64,000 bases of DNA. Origin: Pseudomonas psychrophila HA-4 (GTDB taxonomy: Bacteria; Pseudomonadota; Gammaproteobacteria; Pseudomonadales; Pseudomonadaceae). The notes under the pieces are model-generated. The model saw only the letters and a program-made list of their open reading frames with translations, did no database searches and had not been told where the DNA came from. Positions 18,505-27,498 of this stretch are shown one piece after another. The translations under genes and the position numbers were made by a program. Numbering within the stretch: the first letter of the stretch is position 1; each line of letters starts with the position of its first letter. The stretch is from positions 1 to 64,000 of the forward strand of contig NZ_ALJC01000050.1 in assembly GCF_000282975.1 (NCBI RefSeq), given 5' to 3'.

Positions 18505-19368
18505 ATGCACGCCGAAATTCAAGGCTTCTACGACCCCGCAACTTCGACCGTGAGCTATGTGGTTTACGAAGCCTGCGGGAGCGAGTGCGCAATCATTGAC
18601 CCGGTACTCGATTACAACGCCGCGGCCGGGCGCATCAGCACCGACAGCGCAGACAGCATCATGCGTTTTGTGCAAGCGCATGGCCTGAAGGTGCAGTGGC
18701 TACTGGAGACACACGCCCACGCCGATCACCTGTCAGCCAGCGCCTACCTCAAGCAAAAAATCGGCGGCAAGATTGGTATCGGCTCGGCGATCACCCAGGT
18801 ACAAGGCGTGTTTCGCGATCTCTACAACCTTGAGCCTGAATTCAAGCTGGACGGTTCGCAATTCGACCATTTGTTTGAGCCCGATGAAGTGTTCCATGTT
18901 GGCCGACTTCAGGTCCGGGCGCTCCACGTGCCGGGCCATACCCCGGCGGACATGGCCTATCAGATCGAAAGCCACAACATTTTCGTCGGCGACACGCTCT
19001 TCATGCCGGATGTCGGCACCGCACGATGCGATTTTCCGGGGGGCGATGCACAGCAGTTGTATCAATCGATCAAACGCCTGCTGGCCTTGCCGAGCGACAC
19101 TCGACTGTTCATGTGCCACGACTACCCCCCCGCCAGTCGCGAGGCCAGTTGGTCGACCACCGTTGGCGAACAGCGCGCTCGAAATATCCATGTCAACGAC
19201 AGCATCCCGCTGGCGGATTTTGTCGACATGCGCACGGCCCGCGACGCTACCCTGGGAGTGCCAGCGCTATTAATCCCAGCCATACAAGTCAACATTCGCG
19301 CCGGCAACCTACCACCCGCCGATGAAAGCGGGCTGACCAGCTTAAAGATCCCGCTGAACCGGTTTTAA
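18505..19368 (+). CDS. persulfide dioxygenase-type MBL-fold hydrolase (ETHE1/Blh-like)
   Basis: A 287-aa metallo-beta-lactamase-fold enzyme. The metal motif is THAHADH (HxHxDH at 70-75), followed by VPGHTPADM, GDTLFMPDVGTARCDFPGG and MCHDYPP. This set matches the ETHE1/Blh group, which oxidises glutathione persulfide to sulfite and GSH using mononuclear Fe(II). ATG at 18505 has GAGG 6 nt upstream; an upstream in-frame ATG at 18460 lies on the operator palindrome and is not used. It is divergent from bigR and completes the sulfide-to-sulfite route with the SQR fusion and the TauE exporter. Confidence 0.9.
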   Translation: MHAEIQGFYDPATSTVSYVVYEACGSECAIIDPVLDYNAAAGRISTDSADSIMRFVQAHGLKVQWLLETHAHADHLSASAYLKQKIGGKIGIGSAITQVQGVFRDLYNLEPEFKLDGSQFDHLFEPDEVFHVGRLQVRALHVPGHTPADMAYQIESHNIFVGDTLFMPDVGTARCDFPGGDAQQLYQSIKRLLALPSDTRLFMCHDYPPASREASWSTTVGEQRARNIHVNDSIPLADFVDMRTARDATLGVPALLIPAIQVNIRAGNLPPADESGLTSLKIPLNRF

Positions 19369-19442
19369 TCCGTTAAGCGTCCGCGCCCCTATTGGGGCGA
19401 GCTTGCCTCGCGATCTTTTGATCTTTAAAAAGTCACAGGCAT

Positions 19443-19470
19443 AAAAAATCCGGCCTGAGCCGGATTTTTT
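19443..19470. terminator. bidirectional intrinsic terminator
   Basis: AAAAAATCCGGC (19443-19454) pairs with GCCGGATTTTTT (19459-19470) around CTGA. A GC stem with A-tract and T-tract arms makes a textbook terminator in both directions, serving the persulfide dioxygenase (plus) and the RIO kinase (minus). Confidence 0.93.
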
Positions 19471-19480
19471 ATTCATCGAA

Positions 19481-20374
19481 TCACTGCATCCACGGTGGCG
19501 GCGGCTCTTCGGCTTTGCTCGGTGGTGCATCGTCTGCAGCACGCACCGCTTGGCGACGTTCTTCGTCCAAACGAGCCGCTTCAATCTCGCGAATCACTCC
19601 GCCGACATCCGCCAACTCTTCAGGCTCTTCAAACTCACCGGTCAAGACGCTGGAAGGGCTCAAGGTACCCGCTTCGTAAAGCGCCCACATTTCCTTGGCG
19701 TATTTGGTTTTCTTCAACTCCGGCGCGAAACGTCCGAAGTAAGAAGCCATGTTGCCCACGTCCCGCTCCAGCATGCTGAACGCGTGGTTATTGCCCGCCG
19801 CGTCAACGGCCTGTGGCAGGTCGATAATCACCGGCCCGGTCGGTGTCAGCAGCACGTTGAACTCCGACAAGTCGCCGTGAACCAGACCCGTGCACAACAT
19901 CAACACGATCTGCGAAATCAGGTACGCGTGGTACTCGCGGGCCTGATCCGGCTCCAGCACGACGTCGTTCAGACGCGGCGCCGCATCGCCGTATTCATCG
20001 GCCACCAACTCCATCAACAGCACGCCTTCAAGGAAGTCGAACGGTTTGGGAACACGTACACCGGCACCCGCCAAACGAAACAGAGCGGCTACTTCGGCGT
20101 TCTGCCAGGCATCTTCGGTTTCTTTACGCCCAAACTTCGAGCCCTTGGCCATCGCTCGCGCCTGACGGCTGTTGCGAACCTTGCGACCCTCCTGATATTC
20201 GGCGGCTTGGCGAAAACTTCGTTTATTAGCCTCCTTATAAACCTTGGCGCATCGCAGCTCATTGCCGCAGCGGACCACGTAAACAGCTGCTTCTTTGCCA
20301 CTCATAAGTGGGCGCAGCACCTCGTCGATCAGACCGTCTTCGATCAGGGGTTCTAAGCGTTTTGGAGTCTTCAT
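19481..20374 (-). CDS. RIO1-like serine/threonine protein kinase (PA4780 family)
   Basis: A 297-aa RIO-family kinase. Visible elements are a nucleotide-binding start, SGKEAAVYVVRCGNELRCAKVYK with the catalytic lysine, the catalytic loop VHGDLSEFNVLL and the metal-binding IIDLPQA. The C-terminal tail is acidic then Pro-rich (PPSKAEEPPPPWMQ). Bacterial RIO kinases are poorly characterised; substrates are unknown. It sits about 4.4 kb from cueR, matching the neighbourhood of PA4778-PA4780. It is monocistronic and ends at a bidirectional terminator. Confidence 0.9.
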   Translation of the reverse strand: MKTPKRLEPLIEDGLIDEVLRPLMSGKEAAVYVVRCGNELRCAKVYKEANKRSFRQAAEYQEGRKVRNSRQARAMAKGSKFGRKETEDAWQNAEVAALFRLAGAGVRVPKPFDFLEGVLLMELVADEYGDAAPRLNDVVLEPDQAREYHAYLISQIVLMLCTGLVHGDLSEFNVLLTPTGPVIIDLPQAVDAAGNNHAFSMLERDVGNMASYFGRFAPELKKTKYAKEMWALYEAGTLSPSSVLTGEFEEPEELADVGGVIREIEAARLDEERRQAVRAADDAPPSKAEEPPPPWMQ

Positions 20375-20621
20375 CAGCTTTTATTGTGGGTCCTTTGTTA
20401 CCAAACACGCGAATGTCACTCGTTATACGGCAATCCACTCACTACGGGGAGGGGGCGACCGTGTATGAGTCGCTTGTAGGCACGCCATGTGCCAAAAATT
20501 CCGAATGCCATGGATGATAGTCGAGCGTCGATCGTAGAGCATCGACTAATCCCTTTGAATAAGCGCGCACCCTACTAGAGCGGGGCTAAATGTATGCAGG
20601 GCATTTCCGAAAAGCAGCTTA

Positions 20622-21413
20622 TTAATGTCTGAATAACTCGCCAGGCGTGAAGCCAAACATCTTTTTAAATGCCGCAATAAACGCCGACGTCGACTCATAC
20701 CCACACGACAACGCGGCCAGCGTCACACTGCCACCCTCTTCAAGTACGCGCAAAGACGAAAGCAGGCGCATGCGCTGACGCCAACTGCGAAAACTCAAAC
20801 CGGTTTCGCGGTCAAATAAACGCATCAAGGTTTTTTCCGATGTGCCCAAACGCTCGGCCCAGAGGCCCAGGCTCGCGTCCGCGTCCGGGTTTTCGATCAG
20901 TTCATTACACAGCGTCAACAACCGTGGATGCCGTGGTAATGGCAGCGAAAAACCGACCTGACTCAAACCCGCTAGTTGATCCAGCAACACCTGCACCAAA
21001 CGTTGCTCTGCGCTCCCGCCTTCCGGGTAATCCACCGGCAATGCACAAAAACGTTTGATCAACTCACGTGCCAGCGGCGTGACTTCCAGTACCCGGCAGT
21101 GCCCGGGCGCCCACAGACAATCTTCACGGCGCACGTACAGGCTGCGCATTTCGGCGCGCATCGAGGTCACGACTTCATGCTCTAGACCCGCCGGAATCCA
21201 GATTCCCCACTGGGGCGGTGCGAAAAAACTGCCCTCGTCGGTATGCACACCGAGCACACCGCTGATGGCGTAAGAGAATTGCACCCAATCATGCCGATGG
21301 CGCGGCGTCCACGACCCGGCCCCCAAGCTTTCGGCGCGAGCATACAGCGGCCGAGGCAAAGTATTGAGCGCAGGAATCGCGCGCTGGGTACCACGTTGTC
21401 CGTTTGGCGGCAT
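20622..21413 (-). CDS. AraC-family transcriptional regulator
   Basis: A 263-aa AraC/XylS-type regulator. It has an N-terminal cupin-like sensor (HRHDWVQFSYAISGVLGVHT, IPAGLEHEV) and a C-terminal double helix-turn-helix (LGTSEKTLMRLFDRETGLSFRSW... and LAALSCGYESTSAFIAAFKKMFGFTPGELF, indicated here by key parts LGTSEKTLMRLF and FKKMFGFTPGELF). The short cupin plus AraC layout resembles NimR-type regulators that control a neighbouring exporter. It is divergent from the SBF-like transporter over 82 bp, which is therefore its probable target. Confidence 0.9.
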   Translation of the reverse strand: MPPNGQRGTQRAIPALNTLPRPLYARAESLGAGSWTPRHRHDWVQFSYAISGVLGVHTDEGSFFAPPQWGIWIPAGLEHEVVTSMRAEMRSLYVRREDCLWAPGHCRVLEVTPLARELIKRFCALPVDYPEGGSAEQRLVQVLLDQLAGLSQVGFSLPLPRHPRLLTLCNELIENPDADASLGLWAERLGTSEKTLMRLFDRETGLSFRSWRQRMRLLSSLRVLEEGGSVTLAALSCGYESTSAFIAAFKKMFGFTPGELFRH

Positions 21414-21495
21414 TGATTGGCCTTATGTCGCGAGACGTCAGATAGGTGCGACGTTAGGCTAAGTCATCAATTCTTACAATGTTCTGGTGCCCGCG

Positions 21496-22524
21496 ATGCA
21501 TATCTTCAAACACCTCAAACGTTTGTTCACAGACTGGTTTCTGTGCGGCATGTTGGTGGCGACATTTCTCTCCTATCTATTTCCGACCTTCGGTAGCACG
21601 GGCGGAGCAATGCACGCAGAGGTGGTGATCAATGTTGGCGTGTTTTTGGTGTTTTTCCTGCACGGGGTCAACCTGTCCAGCGAGCAAATTCGTCACGGCC
21701 TTAAAAACATACGCCTGCACCTGATGGTTCAAGGCTTCACCTTTATTGTGTTTCCGCTGATTTGGGTGGCCGCCAACACGCTACTGGGGGCACACATTCC
21801 GCCCCTGCTGATGCTTGGCTTTTTCTACCTGTGCGCCCTGCCCTCCACCATTTCCTCATCGGTGGCCCTCACCGGCAGCGCAGGCGGCAACGTACCGGCG
21901 GCAATTCTCAATGCCAGCCTGTCCAGCGTCCTGGGGATATTTTTGACGCCCTTGCTGGTGAGCTTTGTCGTGGGCAGCGGTTCGGGCGGTATCGACCTGG
22001 GCTCAACCTTGCTCGACCTGTGCGCCATGCTCTTGTTGCCGCTGGTGCTCGGTCAATTGGTACGCCCGTTGTTCGGACGTTTTTTCGCCCGCCACAAGCG
22101 CTACACCAACATCTGCGACAAAGTGGTGATCTTGCTGCTGGTGTACGCCGCGTTCTGCAACTCGATGGTTTCGGGCATGTGGCAACAGCAAGGCACATCG
22201 GTGATTTTCAGCGCCTTGGTCGGCAGCGCGATATTGCTCGCCATCATTCTGTACATGACCACCCGCACCGCCCGCGCCCTCAAATTCAGCACCGCAGACG
22301 AGATCGCGGCCGTGTTCTGCGCGAGCAAAAAATCACTCGCCGCCGGTGCGCCGATGGCCGCGCTGATCTTCGGCGCCAACCCTGGGATTGGCCTGATTCT
22401 GCTGCCCATCATGATCTACCACCCGCTGCAACTCATCGTGTGTTCCGTGATGGCAGAAAGCTACGCCAGCCGGAACCGTCAGGAGAAAGCGGAGCAAAAC
22501 CAAGCGGCGGTGCCTGCCAATTAA
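21496..22524 (+). CDS. SBF-like (bile acid:sodium symporter superfamily) transporter
   Basis: A 342-aa inner-membrane protein with about ten hydrophobic segments, of the SBF-like/YfeH type. Key segments are FFLHGVNLSSEQI, LCALPSTISSSVALTGSAGGNVPAA and the crossover-like region FCASKKSLAAGAPMA. Substrates for this branch are unknown. ATG at 21496 was chosen; a GTG at 21487 is in frame and neither has a clear ribosome site. It is divergent from an AraC regulator. Its TAA shares bases with the TAA of the convergent thiolase gene. Confidence 0.85.
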   Translation: MHIFKHLKRLFTDWFLCGMLVATFLSYLFPTFGSTGGAMHAEVVINVGVFLVFFLHGVNLSSEQIRHGLKNIRLHLMVQGFTFIVFPLIWVAANTLLGAHIPPLLMLGFFYLCALPSTISSSVALTGSAGGNVPAAILNASLSSVLGIFLTPLLVSFVVGSGSGGIDLGSTLLDLCAMLLLPLVLGQLVRPLFGRFFARHKRYTNICDKVVILLLVYAAFCNSMVSGMWQQQGTSVIFSALVGSAILLAIILYMTTRTARALKFSTADEIAAVFCASKKSLAAGAPMAALIFGANPGIGLILLPIMIYHPLQLIVCSVMAESYASRNRQEKAEQNQAAVPAN

Positions 22525-23795
22525 CGCTCAATAATCGCTGTAACACCTTGACCGCCCGCCGCGCAGATCGAGATCAAGCCTCGTCCCTGCCCGGCCGTGG
22601 CGAGCAATTTGGACAGGTTGGTCACAATCCGCCCTCCGGTCGCGGCAAAGGGATGCCCAATTGCCAATGAGCTGCCTTTGACGTTCAGTTTGCTGCGATC
22701 AATTGAACCCAGCGGCGCGTCCAGCCCCAGTCTTTTCTGGCAGTAATCGGCGTCTTCCCAAGCTTTCAAGGTGCACAGCACTTGCGCAGCAAACGCTTCG
22801 TGAATTTCGTAGTAGTCAAAGTCTTGTAAGGTCAGGCCATTGCGCGCCAAAAGCCGTGGGACCGCATACACCGGGGCCATCAGCAAACCTTCGGCGCCAT
22901 GGACGAAATCGACCGCAGCCGTTTCGCCATCTCGCAAATAAGCCAAAATCGGCAACCCGCGCTCTTTGGCCCAGGCCTCACTGGCGAGCAAAACCACTGA
23001 AGCGCCATCGGTCAGCGGCGTGGAGTTACCCGCCGTCAACGTGCCTTTACCTGTGCGATCGAACACCGGCTTAAGGGCGGCGAGTTTCTCCAGCGTCAGG
23101 TCCGGGCGCAGGTTGTTGTCGCGGCTCAACCCCAGATACGGGGTGATCAAGTCATCTTCCCAGCCCGCGTGATACGCCGCGCTCAGCGCTTGGTGGCTGT
23201 GCAAGGCCAAGGCATCTTGTTCGGTGCGCGGAATGTTCCAGGTTTGCGCCATTAACTCGCAGTGCTGGCCCATCGACAATCCGGTACGGGGTTCGCCATT
23301 ACGTGGAAACTCAGGCTTTAAGAAACGGGGGCGCAACTGAAGCAGGGTTTTGATCTTGTCCAGAGGCGCCTTGGTCCGTTTCAACTGCAACAACCATCGG
23401 CGCAGTCCGTCATTCAAGCCAATCGGCACATCCGAAGCGCTGTCGACGCCACCGGCAATCGCGCACTCGATCTGCCCCAAGGCAATTTTATTGGCCACCA
23501 GCAACGCCGCTTCTAGCCCGGTGCCACAAGCTTGTTGCAGGTCATAGGCTGGGGTTTGCGGCGACAGACGCGACCCCAGTACGCACTCGCGGGTGAGGCT
23601 AAAATCTCTGGAGTCCTTGAGCACCGCCCCGGCCACCACTTCGCCCATACGCAGCCCATGCAGGTTGTAGCGCTCGATCAGCCCTTCCAACGCCGCCGTC
23701 AACATCGCCTGATTACTGGCGGTCGCGTACGGCCCGTTGGCACGGGAAAATGGAATTCGATTACCGCCAATAATGGCTACACGACGCAAACTCAT
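22521..23795 (-). CDS. acetyl-CoA C-acetyltransferase (FadI/FadA-type thiolase)
   Basis: A 424-aa thiolase. The nucleophilic Cys lies in YDLQQACGTGLEA, the catalytic His motifs are EIHEAFAAQ and AIGHPFAATGG, and the second Cys is in CAAGGQG. Length is somewhat above AtoB-type enzymes and closer to FadI. It is divergent from FabG4 and MaoC genes, as in PA4785/PA4786, so it may work with them in interconverting CoA-linked acyl chains. Direction (synthesis or degradation) cannot be read from sequence. Confidence 0.9.
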   Translation of the reverse strand: MSLRRVAIIGGNRIPFSRANGPYATASNQAMLTAALEGLIERYNLHGLRMGEVVAGAVLKDSRDFSLTRECVLGSRLSPQTPAYDLQQACGTGLEAALLVANKIALGQIECAIAGGVDSASDVPIGLNDGLRRWLLQLKRTKAPLDKIKTLLQLRPRFLKPEFPRNGEPRTGLSMGQHCELMAQTWNIPRTEQDALALHSHQALSAAYHAGWEDDLITPYLGLSRDNNLRPDLTLEKLAALKPVFDRTGKGTLTAGNSTPLTDGASVVLLASEAWAKERGLPILAYLRDGETAAVDFVHGAEGLLMAPVYAVPRLLARNGLTLQDFDYYEIHEAFAAQVLCTLKAWEDADYCQKRLGLDAPLGSIDRSKLNVKGSSLAIGHPFAATGGRIVTNLSKLLATAGQGRGLISICAAGGQGVTAIIER

Positions 23796-23917
23796 AAGAT
23801 GTTCCCTATTCTTTCAAAGCCGTTGATCGTTACAAGCGTAGGTCTTATCGCTGATAACGAACGACCATGACATGTTTGTGGTCAATCCTTTGAACCCCAT
23901 CTGTCGGAGAGTGTTCC

Positions 23918-25270
23918 ATGTCAGACCGTTATATCGACTTTGCCAACTCATCCATCGGCCATCGCCTGGTGGGTGCAATAGGGCTTCCGTCGCCGGTACG
24001 ACTAGAGCGCTGGCAAGCAGGCCGACTGCGCCCAGTCGACGGCGCACTATTGCTAGGCGGTGGCGCATTGGCAGCCAAGGTCGGCGGATTTGCCAGCAAA
24101 CTCACCGACGCCGTGTTCGGCTACGGTACTGGGCCGTGGGAGGCAAACCCGTGGATTCCTGGCCAAGGACCTAAATTAAAAGCCGTGGTGTTTGATGCCA
24201 GCGAGTTGCTGCACACCGACCAACTCAAGCAATTGCGCGAGTTCTTCCAACCGCTGCTGCGCAGCCTTGGGCCCAGCGCGCACATCGTTATTTTAGGCCG
24301 TGCGCCCGACACCCAGCGCGACCCCTTTGCCGCCAGCGCACAGCGCGCCCTCGAAGGATTTAGCCGCTCACTGGCCAAAGAGTTGCGCAATGGTGGCACG
24401 TTGCAGTTGTTGTATATCGATGAAGGTGCCGACGATCAGCTCGAAGGCGCGCTGCGGTTTTTCCTCTCCCCAAAAAGCGCGTTCATCAGTGGCCAAGTAT
24501 TGCGCCTGCGCCCGTGTGCGACTCAGGTTGCCGACTGGACTCGCCCGCTGGCCGGGCGCAAAGCCTTGGTCACCGGCGCGGCGCGTGGCATTGGCGCCTC
24601 GATTGCCGAGACCTTGGCCCGCGACGGCGCCGAGGTGATTTTGCTCGACGTGCCACCGGCCAAAAATGACCTCGAAGCACTCGCCGCTCGCTTGGGTGGG
24701 CGCAGCATTGCACTGGATATTTGCGCCGCCGATGCAGCCACGCAATTGATCGAGCACCTGCCTGATGGCGTCGACATTGTGGTGCACAACGCCGGTATCA
24801 CCCGTGACAAAACCTTGGCCAACATGACGCCCGAATTCTGGGATGCCGTCCTCGCGGTCAATCTCAACGCGCCCCAAGTGCTGACCAAAGCCCTGCTGGA
24901 CAGCGGCACCCTGCGCGATAACGGTCGGGTGATTTTGCTCGCCTCCATCAGCGGTATCGCCGGTAACCGCGGCCAAACCAACTACGCGGCCAGCAAAGCC
25001 GGGCTGATCGGTCTGGCCCAAGCTTGGGCGCCACTGCTGGGCGAGCGCGGCATCAGCATCAACGCCGTGGCACCCGGTTTTATCGAAACCCAAATGACCG
25101 CGCATATCCCGTTTGCCCTGCGAGAAGCCGGGCGTCGCATGAGTTCTCTGGGTCAGGGCGGTTTGCCACAAGACGTGGCCGAAGCCGTGGCTTGGCTAGG
25201 CCAGCCGGGCTCGGGTGCCGTCAGCGGGCAAGCGCTGCGCGTGTGCGGCCAAAGCGTACTGGGGGCCTAA
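23918..25270 (+). CDS. high-molecular-weight 3-oxoacyl-(ACP/CoA) reductase, FabG4-like
   Basis: A 450-aa two-domain SDR. The N-terminal half (about 1-200) is a degenerate flavodoxin/SDR-like domain. The C-terminal half carries TGAARGIGASIAETLA, HNAGITRDK, the catalytic Ser in LLASISGIAGNRG and YAASKAG. This layout matches mycobacterial FabG4, a NADH-preferring 3-ketoacyl-CoA/ACP reductase. GGAG precedes the ATG. It is followed 3 bp later by the MaoC hydratase gene, so the two are surely co-transcribed, with a thiolase on the opposite strand. Confidence 0.92.
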   Translation: MSDRYIDFANSSIGHRLVGAIGLPSPVRLERWQAGRLRPVDGALLLGGGALAAKVGGFASKLTDAVFGYGTGPWEANPWIPGQGPKLKAVVFDASELLHTDQLKQLREFFQPLLRSLGPSAHIVILGRAPDTQRDPFAASAQRALEGFSRSLAKELRNGGTLQLLYIDEGADDQLEGALRFFLSPKSAFISGQVLRLRPCATQVADWTRPLAGRKALVTGAARGIGASIAETLARDGAEVILLDVPPAKNDLEALAARLGGRSIALDICAADAATQLIEHLPDGVDIVVHNAGITRDKTLANMTPEFWDAVLAVNLNAPQVLTKALLDSGTLRDNGRVILLASISGIAGNRGQTNYAASKAGLIGLAQAWAPLLGERGISINAVAPGFIETQMTAHIPFALREAGRRMSSLGQGGLPQDVAEAVAWLGQPGSGAVSGQALRVCGQSVLGA

Positions 25271-25273
25271 GCC

Positions 25274-26128
25274 ATGACCGTACAGTGGCTCGACCTCGAC
25301 AGCCCGCCATCTCTACCTGCGCTGTATGCCTACGCAGCAGCCAAGCGCAAGATCACCGGCAACACCCTCCCGGAGCAAGGATTACGCTGCTGGGTCGAGG
25401 TTAAAGCCAAGCCGCTGGATGCTTTTCGGGATGCCTGCGGCTTAGCGCCAAGCCCACTGTTGCCGCCGACGTATCCCCATGTTTTGGCCTTTGGTCTGCA
25501 AATGCAGTTACTGACTGACAAGGACTTCCCCTTCCCGCTGCTCGGTCTGATTCATCTGAGCAACCGGATTCGGGTCCTGCGCCCTATGGGCGGCGTGACG
25601 CAACTGCGCATCGGTGTGTCTGTACACAACCTGCAAAAACACCCCAAAGGCGCGACGTTCGAAGTCGTGACTCAGGTCGATGATCTGCTCGGGCCACTGT
25701 GGGAAGCCGAAAGTACGTTGCTGTGCAAAGGCGTCAAGTTGCCGGGCGACGTGCCGCAGACCACAACGCCAGCCCCGACGGCGTTAACCGAACTGACACG
25801 CTGGTACGCCCCCCTCAGTATTGGCCGCCAGTACGCCAAAGTGTCTGGGGATTACAACCCAATCCACCTGAGCGCCGCCAGCGCCAAACTGTTTGGCCTG
25901 CCCAGCGCCATCGCCCACGGGCTTTGGCTAAAGGCGCGTGCGTTAGCCGCGCTGACCGCGCATTTGCCAGCGGCCAATGTCGAGATCAACGTGGCATTTA
26001 AAAAGCCGGTACGCCTGCCCAGTGAAGTCATCCTGCTGAGCAGCGATGCGGGTTCCAGTGGCGACTTCCAGCTCAATGGGCATGGGGACTTGGTACATTT
26101 AGTCGGGCAGTGGCGGCCGGTTGATTAA
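25274..26128 (+). CDS. MaoC-family (R)-specific enoyl-CoA hydratase
   Basis: A 284-aa double hot-dog protein. The C-terminal hot dog has the hydratase-2 motif around YAKVSGDYNPIHLSAASAK and GLPSAIAHGLW, with the catalytic Asp and His. The N-terminal hot dog lacks the motif, as in eukaryotic and mycobacterial MFE-2-like hydratases. It should hydrate trans-2-enoyl-CoA to (R)-3-hydroxyacyl-CoA, the substrate or product of the adjacent FabG4. Together with the thiolase this forms a small acyl-chain module. Confidence 0.9.
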   Translation: MTVQWLDLDSPPSLPALYAYAAAKRKITGNTLPEQGLRCWVEVKAKPLDAFRDACGLAPSPLLPPTYPHVLAFGLQMQLLTDKDFPFPLLGLIHLSNRIRVLRPMGGVTQLRIGVSVHNLQKHPKGATFEVVTQVDDLLGPLWEAESTLLCKGVKLPGDVPQTTTPAPTALTELTRWYAPLSIGRQYAKVSGDYNPIHLSAASAKLFGLPSAIAHGLWLKARALAALTAHLPAANVEINVAFKKPVRLPSEVILLSSDAGSSGDFQLNGHGDLVHLVGQWRPVD

Positions 26129-26152
26129 TGGATCATCTATGGAGCGCGAAAA

Positions 26153-26302
26153 TTCGTAGCAGCTGCCGAGCTTGCGAGGCTGCGTCCGGCTGCGCAGCAG
26201 TCGTAAATCAAGCACTGCGGTGTATCAGTTAAATCCTGCACTTAGGGTTTACGATCGCTTCGCAATCGGACGTAGCCTCGCAAGCTCGGCAACTGCTACG
26301 AA
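26153..26302. repeat. REP-type inverted repeat pair
   Basis: TTCGTAGCAGCTGCCGAGCT (26153) pairs with the sequence ending GGCAACTGCTACGAA at 26302. The interior GCGATCGCTTCGCAATCGGA is identical to the element at 15525-15655. It lies in the roughly 295-bp gap between the MaoC and MazG-like genes, where no gene is seen; the remainder holds the promoter for the downstream pair. Confidence 0.85.
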
Positions 26303-26423
26303 ATCGGCTTGCAGCGCAGCCTAGAATCTCCTGTAGGGGATATGTGCCTGTAGCTAATGCCTTTCACTTGCACCAATTCTTATTCAGCCGCAAGCTTTGC
26401 TCCTTCTGGAGAACCCACCCCCG

Positions 26424-26729
26424 ATGAACCTCGACGAACTCACTCAACGCCTGCACCGCATTCGCGATAACAACGACTGGAAACAATTTCACAGCCCGAA
26501 AAACCTGGCCATGGCGGCCAGTGTCGAAATGGCCGAGTTAGTGGAAATTTTTCAGTGGCTCAGCGAAGACCAATCACGCCAACTGCCCGCCGACACGCTG
26601 GCCCATGCCGGACAGGAAGTCGGTGACATCGTGCTGTATCTGCTGCTGTTATGCAGTGAGTTGGGGCTGGACATGAACGAAGTGGTGCGCAGCAAATTGG
26701 CCGACAGTGAAAGGCGTTTCAGCAAATGA
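26424..26729 (+). CDS. MazG-like nucleotide pyrophosphohydrolase (RS21-C6/dCTPase type)
   Basis: A 101-aa all-alpha NTP pyrophosphohydrolase of the MazG/RS21-C6 group. The metal-binding pattern is clear: AASVEMAELVEIFQWL (ExxE) and GQEVGDIVLYLLLL (ExxD). These house-cleaning enzymes hydrolyse (d)CTP and modified nucleotides to monophosphates. ATG at 26424 matches the family N-terminus (MNLDELTQRLHRIRDNNDW), though GGAG lies a rather long 12 nt upstream. Its stop overlaps the cmoM start by 4 bp (ATGA). Confidence 0.88.
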   Translation: MNLDELTQRLHRIRDNNDWKQFHSPKNLAMAASVEMAELVEIFQWLSEDQSRQLPADTLAHAGQEVGDIVLYLLLLCSELGLDMNEVVRSKLADSERRFSK

Positions 26730-27475
26730 GTGACCGTCACTTCGATCAACTGGCCACCCGCTTCGCCGAGAAAATTTATGGCGGCGCCAAAGGGGCCATT
26801 CGCCTGGCCGTGCTTCAAGCCGACCTTCAAGAGTCACTGCCGCAGCGCCCGTTGCGCGTGCTGGACATCGGCGCTGGCCTTGGCCATATGTCGCTGTGGC
26901 TGGCTCAACAAGGTCACGATGTGACCTTGGCAGAGCCCGCCGCGCCTATGCTCGAAGGCGCGCGTCAGCGCTTTGCCGAGGCAGGCCAGACCGGCACCTT
27001 TATTCAGGCACCGTGGCAAGAATTGCTGGGGCAACTGACCGAGCCCTACGACCTGGTGCTGTGCCATGCCGTGCTGGAATGGTTGGCCGAACCTCACGCG
27101 ATTCTGCCCGTGCTGCACCAACTGACCGCCAAAGACGGCTGGTTGTCGCTGGCGTTTTATAACCGCGACGCGCTGATCTATCGCAACTTGCTTAAAGGCC
27201 ACTTCCGCAAAATGCGCAAGAACGACATGGCGGGCGAAAAGCAGAGCCTCACCCCGCAACAACCGCTCGATCCGCGAGAGCTGGCGACTGCGCTTGAAGG
27301 CCTGTGGGCAGTTGAAACGCAAAGCGGCGTACGGGTGTTTCACGATTACATGCCCGTGGAGTTTCAAGCTCGCGCCGAGCTGCAAGCATTGGTTGAAATG
27401 GAACTGGCCCATCGTCGCCATCCTGCGTTTGCCGGGCTGGGACGTTATCTGCATTGGGTTTGCCGCCCGGTTTAA
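26726..27475 (+). CDS. cmoM: tRNA 5-carboxymethoxyuridine methyltransferase CmoM
   Basis: A 249-aa SAM-dependent methyltransferase. SAM motif I is [12 protein letters not shown] and the family-specific stretch is [18 protein letters not shown], followed by PLDP and VRVFHDYMP. These match CmoM (SmtA), which methylates cmo5U34 to mcmo5U34 in tRNAs such as tRNA-Ser and tRNA-Ala. Translation is probably coupled to the upstream MazG-like gene through the 4-bp overlap. A lipoprotein gene begins 24 bp downstream. Confidence 0.9.
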   Translation: MSDRHFDQLATRFAEKIYGGAKGAIRLAVLQADLQESLPQRPLRVLDIGAGLGHMSLWLAQQGHDVTLAEPAAPMLEGARQRFAEAGQTGTFIQAPWQELLGQLTEPYDLVLCHAVLEWLAEPHAILPVLHQLTAKDGWLSLAFYNRDALIYRNLLKGHFRKMRKNDMAGEKQSLTPQQPLDPRELATALEGLWAVETQSGVRVFHDYMPVEFQARAELQALVEMELAHRRHPAFAGLGRYLHWVCRPV

Positions 27476-27498
27476 GCCCCCTGTTCGAGGAGTACCTG

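Noticed and set aside
19550..20356. 268-codon open frame opposite the RIO kinase
   Set aside because: Fully antisense to a conserved kinase, with no domain or initiation signal.
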